DNA of 5,226 nucleotides from Acidobacteriota bacterium (lineage in GTDB: Bacteria; Acidobacteriota; Terriglobia; Terriglobales; Acidobacteriaceae). The stretch lies in NCBI GenBank assembly GCA_021811745.1, contig JAJZNH010000649.1, positions 1 to 5,226 of the forward strand. The letters run 5' to 3'. A program made the position numbers and the translations under genes. Shown here piece by piece: positions 1 through 5,226 of the stretch (positions are counted from its first letter, which is position 1; every line of letters starts with the position of its first letter). The notes beneath the pieces are model-generated. The model did not search any database, was not told the origin of the DNA, and saw only the letters and a program-made list of their open reading frames with translations.

Positions 1-1
1 C

Positions 2-1360
2 ACGCATGTGGAGCTGATGCCGCTGGCGGCCTTCGCCGGCAACCACGGTTGGGGATACGATGGCGTGGCCTTATTCGCGGTGCACGAACCCTACGGCGGC
101 CCGGACGCCCTGAAGCGCTTTGTGAATGGCGCCCACGAAAAAGGCCTCGCGGTGCTGCTGGATGTGGTGTACAACCACTTTGGCCCAGTGGGCAATTACA
201 CCGGCAAGTTCGGGCCGTACATCCTCGATACCCACCACACGCCCTGGGGCGGCGCGGTGAATCTGGAAGGCCGCGGCGCATACGAGGTGCGGCGTTTCTT
301 GTGCGACAACGCGCGCATGTGGCTGCGTGATTTTCACATCGATGGATTGCGTATCGACGCCGTGCATGCGTTTGTCGACCGTTCGGCGATTCACTTCCTG
401 GAGCAGCTAGCGGCGGAGTTGGAAACGCTCAAAGCGGAGACCGGGCGCAACCTGACACTGATTGCCGAGAGCGACCTGAACGATCCGCGCCTGGTAACGC
501 CGCGCGAGACAGGCGGCTTGGGCGTGGACGCGCAGTGGAGCGACGATTTTCATCATGCGCTGTTTGCCGTGCTGACCGGGGTGCGGGATGGCTACTACGC
601 CGATTTCGGATCGATGGGCCAGCTTGCCAAGGCGCTCGAACACACGTTCGTCTACGACGGAATCTACTCGCCGTATCGGCAGCGCAAGCACGGGCGGCCG
701 GTGCACGGGACTTCGCAGCACCGCTTCCTGGGCTATATCCAGGACCACGACCAGGTCGGCAATCGCGCCGTGGGCGACCGGATGCACCAGATCGCGGGGC
801 TCGAGCGCGCCAAGATTGCCGCGGCCATCGTGCTGCTCAGCCCATTCATCCCGATGATCTTTGAGGGCGAGGAGTGGGCTTGCTCGGCGCCGTTCCAGTA
901 TTTTGCCGATCACGAACCGGAGATGGCGCGCCTGGTGAGCGCCGGACGCAAGGAAGAGTTTGCCGCGTTTGGATGGGACCCGGACCAGATTCCCGACCCG
1001 GAACGGCGCGAGACCTTCGAGCGCTCCAAGCTGAACTGGGAAGAAGCGTCGCAGCCTGAACACGCCGCGGTGCGGGAGTGGTATCGCGCACTGATTCGGC
1101 TGCGGCGGACGCAACCTTGCCTTAACAACGGCGAGCCCGGGAATATCCAGGCCGCGTACAGCGAGCAGGAGAAATGGCTGCAGTTCACGCGCGGACAAAT
1201 CACGCTGTGCTGCAACCTGGGAGCGGCAGAACGCGCGTTTTCAGTACCGGAGGGAAGCCAGACGGTGCTGGCCTCCCGCGAGGGCGTTACCGCCCGAAAC
1301 GGCTCCGTCGCGGTGGCACCCGAGGCGGTGGCTGTGCTCCAGGCGCCCCCCGAGCGGTAA
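2..1360 (+). CDS. treZ: Malto-oligosyltrehalose trehalohydrolase (TreZ), 5'-truncated by window edge
   Basis: GH13-family cytosolic enzyme that hydrolyses the alpha-1,4 bond next to the trehalose end of maltooligosyl-trehalose, releasing trehalose; it acts after TreY. Residues are counted from the GTG at position 8. That GTG is not the real start: the frame is open to the left edge and reads T-H before V-E-L-M-P, the conserved beta-strand of the family. The four GH13 regions are visible: DVVYNH (52-57); GLRIDAVH (113-120) with nucleophile D117; LIAESD (151-156) with acid/base E154; and IQDHDQVGNR (244-253) with D248 as transition-state stabiliser. TreZ-typical stretches include GWGYDGV, FEGEEW and FQYFADHEPE (296-305), then FERSKLNW (337-344) and a C-terminal beta domain. 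About 450 residues are present; full TreZ is usually about 560-620, so the N-terminal CBM48-like domain and the start of the barrel lie outside. Downstream, the minus-strand operon converges on it. The family call is very secure. Confidence 0.95.
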   Translation, partial: THVELMPLAAFAGNHGWGYDGVALFAVHEPYGGPDALKRFVNGAHEKGLAVLLDVVYNHFGPVGNYTGKFGPYILDTHHTPWGGAVNLEGRGAYEVRRFLCDNARMWLRDFHIDGLRIDAVHAFVDRSAIHFLEQLAAELETLKAETGRNLTLIAESDLNDPRLVTPRETGGLGVDAQWSDDFHHALFAVLTGVRDGYYADFGSMGQLAKALEHTFVYDGIYSPYRQRKHGRPVHGTSQHRFLGYIQDHDQVGNRAVGDRMHQIAGLERAKIAAAIVLLSPFIPMIFEGEEWACSAPFQYFADHEPEMARLVSAGRKEEFAAFGWDPDQIPDPERRETFERSKLNWEEASQPEHAAVREWYRALIRLRRTQPCLNNGEPGNIQAAYSEQEKWLQFTRGQITLCCNLGAAERAFSVPEGSQTVLASREGVTARNGSVAVAPEAVAVLQAPPER

Positions 1361-1394
1361 GCCGCTGACCAGCGCCACGCAAACGTGCAGCGGC
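1361..1394. terminator. Possible bidirectional hairpin between convergent genes
   Basis: The 37-nt gap between the treZ stop and the stop of the minus-strand membrane-protein gene holds an inverted repeat. GCCGCTG (1361-1367) pairs with CAGCGGC (1388-1394). Inside it, CACG (1376-1379) pairs with CGTG (1384-1387) around a CAAA loop, leaving ACCAGCGC bulged on one side. It lies exactly where a shared terminator would be useful. However, no T-run follows on either strand and the long bulge weakens the stem, so this is not a canonical intrinsic terminator. A competing small stem, CGCT/AGCG at 1363-1374, is also possible. Confidence 0.3.
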
Positions 1395-1397
1395 TGC

Positions 1398-2198
1398 TCA
1401 GAAGTGACGGATGGATTCGGCCGGTTGCGGCGCGGGAGGGGCGGGCTGCGCGGCCGGCTTCTCCACGTGGCTTTCAAGCGAGCGGCTGACCAGGTGGCGC
1501 GAGCCGAGCCCGACAGCGAGCGCCAGGGTGAGCACAATTCCGCCGAAGAGAATGCTGAAGGCGAGCTCGACAATCTGAACGCCGACGTCGAGATGCTCAA
1601 GCGCCATGGCGGCGGCCAGGACCAGAACCAGCCATTTGATTCCCAGTGCGAGGAAGCGCGCGTACTGCAGTTGCGCGTTGACCGCTCCGATAAGCACCGA
1701 GCGGGAGAGAAACCGGGCGACGAGCATTCCGATGATGAGGATGAGGATGGCGCCGACGCCGTGCGCCACGTAGGGGAGAAGCGAGAATGAGAGCACTGCT
1801 CCGGTGGCGTAGGAGGTATCGAACGCGGAGACGCCAATCAGCAGGCCGAGCAGAACGAATAACCAGAAGGTGAAGCGCGCGGCCATGGCGGTGGGAGAGT
1901 TCGCAGGGCTCCAGTCAAAGCCGGCGCCGGCGCGGGCAACGCGGGCATCGAAATACGACGCGGTAAGCGCCCAGCGGACAATGGCGGACATAAGCTTGCC
2001 GATCAGGGTGAAAATTCCCAGGGAAACAAAGAAGGCGAGAATCCCGGGCAGCACGCTGGTGAGAAGCGACAGAACGCGGTAAAGGGAGAGGCGCAGCGAA
2101 TTCGCGATCTGGTGCCAGATGGGAGCGTTCTCGGTATAGACAAGATACGGAGTAATGTTCCGGTCGGGCTGGAAGAGGATCGCAAGCAGGTGGATCAT
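1398..2198 (-). CDS. Multi-pass membrane protein with conserved TM-helix repeats (mechanosensitive-channel-related)
   Basis: A 266-residue integral membrane protein. Hydrophobic segments lie at about residues 42-67, 110-128, 145-163, 184-204 and 208-231. The segment GVGAILILIIGMLVARFL (147-164) has the pattern of the 'conserved TM helix' repeat found in small mechanosensitive-channel-related proteins. The last segment ends in ALAVGLGSRHLV (226-237), which resembles the pore-helix end of MscS-like proteins. The soluble MscS beta domain is absent: after residue 237 there is only a short charged stretch and a Pro/Ala-rich tail (about 248-260). The ATG at 2198 is chosen because AAGGAG lies 8 nt upstream and hydrophobic sequence begins at once. 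An in-frame TTG at 2378 would add 60 Arg/Ser-rich residues overlapping the upstream gene, and is unlikely. It is the last gene of the minus-strand block, 106 nt after the glycosyltransferase-like gene. A role in osmotic or membrane-tension response is inferred from family and neighbours only; gating activity is not shown. Confidence 0.8.
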   Translation of the reverse strand: MIHLLAILFQPDRNITPYLVYTENAPIWHQIANSLRLSLYRVLSLLTSVLPGILAFFVSLGIFTLIGKLMSAIVRWALTASYFDARVARAGAGFDWSPANSPTAMAARFTFWLFVLLGLLIGVSAFDTSYATGAVLSFSLLPYVAHGVGAILILIIGMLVARFLSRSVLIGAVNAQLQYARFLALGIKWLVLVLAAAMALEHLDVGVQIVELAFSILFGGIVLTLALAVGLGSRHLVSRSLESHVEKPAAQPAPPAPQPAESIRHF

Positions 2199-2206
2199 CG
2201 TACAGA

Positions 2207-2212
2207 CTCCTT
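2207..2212 (-). promoter_or_regulatory. Shine-Dalgarno site of the TM-helix protein gene
   Basis: On the minus strand AAGGAG is followed by TCTGTACG and then the ATG at 2198, an 8-nt spacing. This is the clearest ribosome binding site in the window. It fixes the start of the membrane-protein gene 60 codons downstream of the longest possible start. The 106-nt gap in which it sits (2199-2304) shows no convincing sigma-70 promoter by eye, so transcription probably comes from upstream genes. Confidence 0.75.
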
Positions 2213-2304
2213 CATGCGCTTGGGCACGGCGAGCGCGCGTTGAGGCGCAGGATGGCGGGCCGTGGTTGCGGCTCGCAGAGGTGCGTGTTGTGAGTAAGAG
2301 ACAT

Positions 2305-3495
2305 TCATGCGTTGAATCTGTCCGGCCAGCGCCAGCGCGAGACCAGGTAGGGCTTTTCGGCTTCGAACGCGGCGGCAACCGCCTCGATGTGAGCTTCGGC
2401 CCTCATGCCGCCGTGGGTGAGATTCATGTGCCCGGCCACCCATGCGAGATAGAGCGGGATGAACGCGCCCAGCAAGTGACCGCGGTTAATGGTGCGCACA
2501 CGGTAAGCGACCAGAAAATCGTAGACAATGCGCGCCCATAAGCTGTCGGCCACGCGAAAATCCGCAGCGGTCATCGCCGCCATGCGCTTGAGTTCCAGCA
2601 ACGAATGCGGAGGCAGCACGAGAGACCAGATTTCAAGCAGATTGTTATAGGCAAAGCGAAACGACTCGACCATGCGGGGCACATCGGCGGTTCCGTCGGT
2701 GAGGGGCAGCTCGGGCGGCAGGCGGCGCGGAGGGGAAACGCGGCGGGCGCGCTGCCAGTAGGCGGCTTTGGCTTCAATGTCGGCGAAGACCGAACCGGTG
2801 ACCCGGGCCAGAAGCGCATTCACATCGATCTCGGCGGGCTGCGGCAAGGTGCGCGGGCCGACGTCGAATTCGTCGATAACGAAACCCGCGACCGCGGCTT
2901 CATTGACAGGCCAGAGCAGCGTTTCGAGCGATTCCGACTGGTTGGTGCGCGCGGCAACGGCGGCGAGCCGCTGCGCCATGCGCAGCGAAAGCCCGAGGTC
3001 GATGGCCAGCGGGTAGCGCACCCGCGATGCGAACAGCGCCCGCGTGAGCGGGTAGAGAATGGCGGAGTTAATCATCCCGGCGTGGGGCGGCAGCGTGTAG
3101 CGCGGCATCGCGAGATCGAGCGAGCCTGCCGTCACGGCGTTGCCGAGCAACTGCAAAGCCCCTCCGCCGAGCGAATCGGAACCGGGACCCAGCATGAGAA
3201 TGGCGCGGGCCTGATGTTCGGAGCCGATCTGCCAGGCGCGCAGGAAATCGGCCGCTGTCAAGCTCCAGCCCGATCGCGCCGGGGAAGCGGAAACGATCCG
3301 CAAGCCTGGATGGACGTGGGCAGGAAGCGCGCTGTCGCTGGCGATGAGCAGTTTCTCCGGAGGAAAAACCGCCGCCAGATTGTTCAACAGCGCTTCAAAG
3401 TGCTCAGGCAGCATGGCTGCCGCCAGCACCAGCAAATCGGCGGCCGGAGGCGGAGACGCGGAGGTGATCTCGGAAATCGAATCTGCGGTCGCCAT
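2305..3495 (-). CDS. Diverged glucosylglycerate-synthase-like GT-A glycosyltransferase, possibly catalytically degenerate
   Basis: A 396-residue soluble protein with no signal peptide. Residues 1-20 are a Ser/Ala/Pro-rich tail; about 20-70 fit a first Rossmann-like part (LLVLAAAMLPEHFEALLNNL, 21-40). Residues 129-172 (LAMPRYTLPP, then NSAILYPLTRALFASRVRYP, 143-162, then LAIDLGLS) match the core I recall for GT2/GT81-type glucosylglycerate or mannosylglycerate synthases, in which YPLTRALYG..VRQPIGGDFG is typical. The C-terminal helical part, LWARIVYDFLVAY (319-331) and AFIPLYLAWVAGHMN (344-358), also resembles that family. The family's DSD metal motif would be expected near residues 103-108, but this protein reads GPGSDS there, and GGDFG reads AIDLG. 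Catalysis may therefore be lost or altered. It starts 74 nt after the maltokinase stop; no clear ribosome binding site precedes the ATG at 3495, but no better in-frame start is seen. The family assignment is from memory of motifs; substrate and activity are unknown. Confidence 0.7.
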   Translation of the reverse strand: MATADSISEITSASPPPAADLLVLAAAMLPEHFEALLNNLAAVFPPEKLLIASDSALPAHVHPGLRIVSASPARSGWSLTAADFLRAWQIGSEHQARAILMLGPGSDSLGGGALQLLGNAVTAGSLDLAMPRYTLPPHAGMINSAILYPLTRALFASRVRYPLAIDLGLSLRMAQRLAAVAARTNQSESLETLLWPVNEAAVAGFVIDEFDVGPRTLPQPAEIDVNALLARVTGSVFADIEAKAAYWQRARRVSPPRRLPPELPLTDGTADVPRMVESFRFAYNNLLEIWSLVLPPHSLLELKRMAAMTAADFRVADSLWARIVYDFLVAYRVRTINRGHLLGAFIPLYLAWVAGHMNLTHGGMRAEAHIEAVAAAFEAEKPYLVSRWRWPDRFNA

Positions 3496-3504
3496 GGGGA
3501 ATCG

Positions 3505-3517
3505 GGTCCATCGGACC
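3505..3517 (-). repeat. Small inverted repeat at the glycosyltransferase-like gene's ribosome-binding region
   Basis: On the minus strand GGTCC-GAT-GGACC forms a perfect 5-bp inverted repeat with a 3-nt loop. It sits 9 nt upstream of the ATG at 3495, where a Shine-Dalgarno site would be expected; none is visible. It could modulate translation or be chance in GC-rich DNA. The rest of the 74-nt gap (3496-3569) shows no convincing promoter. Confidence 0.3.
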
Positions 3518-3569
3518 GGCGCCTTGCACCGATCCTATGCTTCTCATCTTGCGCCAGGCCTGCCTCAAT

Positions 3570-5226
3570 TTACAACGCCAGAATGCCGTCGATGGGAATA
3601 CGAAGCCAGTTGGGGCGGTTATTCAGTTCGTACATCAGCTCGTAGAGCGCTTTCTCGATCACGTAGGCGCTCAGCAATTCCCGGGCCGTTTCACGACCGG
3701 GGAGAAGAGAAGGTCTGGCGGCGATTGCCGAGCGATAGGCGGACAGAAACTCGCTGGCTGCGGCCGCTTCCCAATGGCGCGACCAGGACTCGATGGATGA
3801 GGATCCGCCGGCGGTTCCCTGCTGCGATTGTTTTTCCGCGAAGCGGCCGGCAGCAGAATGGGCCGCGTAAGAGAAGGATCGAATCATACCGGCAACGTCC
3901 TTGAGCGGAGATTGCTTGCGACGGCGGTCGGCAAGGGGGCGCGCAGGTTCACCCTCGAAATCGAGGAGAATGAAATCGCCGGCGGAAGGATCGTCCGCGG
4001 ACGATGAGCCGATCGTCCGCAGGGTCTGGCCGAGATGGAAATCGCCGTGAATGCGGATGCGCTCGCCGGAAATGGGGGCATCGGCGATAGCGCGCGCACG
4101 GTCAAGAAGCGCAAGGCGGCGCGAGAGCAGAAGGCCGGCGGCGTCGGCAATGGGATCGTCGAGGAGTGGCAATCGCCGCTTCAACCCTTCCAGCGCCGAT
4201 TTGATCTGGGATTCGACTCGCTGCGCATCGTGTACCAAATCTTCCCGCGTGAGCGGCTCGGGGGCAAAGGCCGGCAGGTCGGCCGGGCCGCCGAGAGCCA
4301 GATGCATTTCCGCGGTCCTGCGGCCCAGTTGCGCCGCGGCCTGAAGCAATGGCCGGGCAATCTTAGCAAGGTCCGGAGCGATGGGATGCTCGGCGAACAG
4401 GCCGGGCGGTGGCGGACCGGATGGCGGAGATCCATGAGCAGCGTTGGCGAAAAACTCTGCAAGCTGTCCGAGGAACCATTGCCATCCATCGCCGCGATTG
4501 GCAACGAACCCTTGCAGCATGGCGACAGTGGTCTTCTCGCCGCCGCTCGGGGTGATGGAGATCTCTCCAAGGTAAGGAGCGATGTGGTGAAAATGCGCGA
4601 CCTCGGTGAGAAAACGCCCCACCTCCACGTCGGGATTCTCGCCCCTCTCGAGGCGCCGGAAGAGTTTCAGAATGTATTGGTCGCCATACAGGATCGAGGA
4701 ATTCGACTGCTCGGCCGAACTGATGCGGGACGGCATGCGCGGCGCGTTCTGCGCGGCAGAAAATGTGGCGGAGGCGCGCGCGTCGAGACGGCCTTCGTGC
4801 GGAACCGGGTCGCCCGCCGAGGGTGATTCGCGCGGTTGCCGCCGCTGCGCGCCTGCCGAGAGCGCAGAGGGAATCCCGGCACGCGGAAGCGTGGCGGTCT
4901 CACCGGGTTGAGCGCTCAATGGAGCGGGCGTCACGGGCGAATCGATCTGACTTTGCAAAGCAAGCGCCGGAGCTTCTCCCGAAACCGGTGCCGCGGCGGG
5001 CTGGGATGCGGAAATGCCGCCCGATCCCGGAACAATATGGGTAGAAAGCGGCAGAGTAGTGTTGCACTCGATCAGCTTCAGCACGTCCTGATGAAACTCA
5101 CTTTGGATCGTGGCATCGTAGAGCGCGGTGCGCGAGGGGCCGGAATTGAATTCGGCCATTATCTTGCTTTCGTAACGAGTGCGGATCTCTTCAACCTCGA
5201 CGCCGGAAGCGATGGCGAGAGGGAGT
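3570..5226 (-). CDS. mak: Maltokinase, probably the C-terminal part of a TreS-maltokinase fusion; 5' end outside window
   Basis: ATP-dependent maltose kinase making maltose-1-phosphate, the GlgE donor. In many bacteria it is fused behind trehalose synthase (TreS), which supplies maltose from trehalose. Residues are counted from the ATG at 5159, which is internal. The frame continues to the window edge and encodes LPLAIASGVEVEEIRTRYES upstream, typical of the N-cap subdomain, followed by ALYDATIQSEFHQDVLKLI (12-30). The kinase core follows: AEQSNSSILYGDQYILKLFR (149-168) with the likely ATP-binding K165, then NPDVEVGRFLTE (175-186), catalytic HGDFHLGQ (371-378, D373), metal-binding DFEGEP (400-405) and SPLKDVAGMIRSF (417-429). 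The end, ALYELMYELNNRPNWLRIPI (504-523), is also typical. With 551 residues visible and about 90 N-cap residues missing, it is longer than a stand-alone maltokinase (about 450). The excess is an Ala/Pro/Ser-rich insertion (about 41-145), a Pro-rich loop (243-253) and small loops. First gene of the minus-strand block as seen here. Kinase call very secure; TreS fusion inferred. Confidence 0.93.
   Translation of the reverse strand, partial: LPLAIASGVEVEEIRTRYESKIMAEFNSGPSRTALYDATIQSEFHQDVLKLIECNTTLPLSTHIVPGSGGISASQPAAAPVSGEAPALALQSQIDSPVTPAPLSAQPGETATLPRAGIPSALSAGAQRRQPRESPSAGDPVPHEGRLDARASATFSAAQNAPRMPSRISSAEQSNSSILYGDQYILKLFRRLERGENPDVEVGRFLTEVAHFHHIAPYLGEISITPSGGEKTTVAMLQGFVANRGDGWQWFLGQLAEFFANAAHGSPPSGPPPPGLFAEHPIAPDLAKIARPLLQAAAQLGRRTAEMHLALGGPADLPAFAPEPLTREDLVHDAQRVESQIKSALEGLKRRLPLLDDPIADAAGLLLSRRLALLDRARAIADAPISGERIRIHGDFHLGQTLRTIGSSSADDPSAGDFILLDFEGEPARPLADRRRKQSPLKDVAGMIRSFSYAAHSAAGRFAEKQSQQGTAGGSSSIESWSRHWEAAAASEFLSAYRSAIAARPSLLPGRETARELLSAYVIEKALYELMYELNNRPNWLRIPIDGILAL
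3989..4020. repeat. 16-bp perfect palindrome plus direct copy inside the maltokinase gene
   Basis: ATCGTCCGCGGACGAT (3990-4005) is a perfect palindrome, and GATCGTCCGC (3989-3998) recurs at 4011-4020, giving three alternating copies of one 9-10 nt word. It encodes about residues 380-390 of the maltokinase fragment (LRTIGSSSADD), the start of a loop between HGDFHLGQ and DFEGEP that is normally very short in this family. It may be a local duplication or inversion that expanded the loop, or a protein-binding site by chance within coding DNA. Confidence 0.6.
4725..5039 (-). other. Region encoding an Ala/Pro/Ser-rich low-complexity insertion in the maltokinase
   Basis: Residues about 41-145 of the maltokinase fragment lie between the N-cap strand-helix unit (ending near VLKLIECN) and the conserved AEQSN glycine-loop segment. 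They are rich in Ala, Pro, Ser, Gln and Gly, with almost no hydrophobic periodicity, and are probably disordered. Homologues known to me have a shorter, more ordered segment here. The reading frame stays intact throughout. Confidence 0.65.

Noticed and set aside
407..1198. 263-aa open frame on the minus strand inside treZ
   Set aside because: It is antisense to strongly conserved GH13 motifs, has no recognisable domain and is Arg/Pro/Leu-rich, as expected from a GC-rich shadow frame.
1920..1931. 12-bp palindrome GCCGGCGCCGGC inside the membrane-protein gene
   Set aside because: Made only of G and C in an Ala/Gly-coding stretch, it is expected by chance in GC-rich coding DNA.
1398..2198. Identification as a true MscS channel
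   Set aside because: The pore-helix-like ALAVGLGSRHLV end is present, but the cytoplasmic MscS beta and alpha/beta domains are missing, so only a TM-helix-family call is supported.
2212..2304. 30-codon minus-strand micro-ORF starting right after the glycosyltransferase-like stop (TGAATG)
   Set aside because: It nearly fills the 106-nt gap and could suggest a leader peptide, but it has no ribosome binding site and no recognisable composition or stalling motif; probably chance.
2199..2378. N-terminal extension of the membrane protein from an in-frame TTG at 2378
   Set aside because: The extra 60 residues are Arg/Ser/Thr-rich and mostly overlap the upstream coding sequence; the ATG at 2198 has a strong AAGGAG at good spacing.
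2605..3645. 346-aa open frame on the plus strand opposite the glycosyltransferase-like gene
   Set aside because: Its composition is Arg/Gly/Gln-rich with no family resemblance. The opposite strand carries recognisable family motifs, so this is a shadow frame.
4035..4826. 263-aa open frame on the plus strand opposite the maltokinase
   Set aside because: It runs antisense to the kinase motifs and its translation shows no domain or ordered hydrophobic pattern.

Overview
This GC-rich window is densely coding. It holds part of a trehalose / alpha-glucan metabolism locus from a bacterium. The style of the genes would fit an Acidobacteriota genome of the Terriglobia type: a trehalose synthase/maltokinase-type protein beside a GT-A-like protein and a TM-helix protein, with high GC and long antisense open frames. 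That taxonomic guess rests on gene style and context only, and I hold it with low to moderate confidence.

Layout. Positions 2-1360 (+) hold the 3' three quarters of treZ (malto-oligosyltrehalose trehalohydrolase); its N-terminus lies to the left of the window. A 37-nt convergent gap with a possible hairpin follows. The rest is one co-directional minus-strand block, read from right to left. First comes a maltokinase-type protein whose frame runs off the right edge (3570-5226), most likely the C-terminal part of a TreS-maltokinase fusion. Next is a 396-aa protein that looks like a diverged glucosylglycerate-synthase-like glycosyltransferase (2305-3495). Last is a 266-aa multi-pass membrane protein of the conserved TM-helix type related to mechanosensitive channels (1398-2198). 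The gaps inside this block are 74 and 106 nt, so an operon is plausible but not tight.

How the genes may work together. TreZ releases trehalose from maltooligosyl-trehalose, the product of TreY acting on glycogen-type glucans. TreS interconverts trehalose and maltose, and maltokinase phosphorylates maltose to maltose-1-phosphate, the donor for GlgE. The locus therefore connects both directions of trehalose-glucan flux. The glycosyltransferase-like protein and the channel-like membrane protein suggest an osmotic-stress theme (inference).

Most noteworthy is the 396-aa protein. It keeps the family's structural landmarks, but the positions where I expect the metal/nucleotide-sugar motifs look replaced, so it may be a pseudo-glycosyltransferase. 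The maltokinase is also unusual: it carries a roughly 100-residue Ala/Pro/Ser-rich insertion and a small palindrome-encoded loop. I found no tRNA, rRNA, CRISPR array or insertion sequence.
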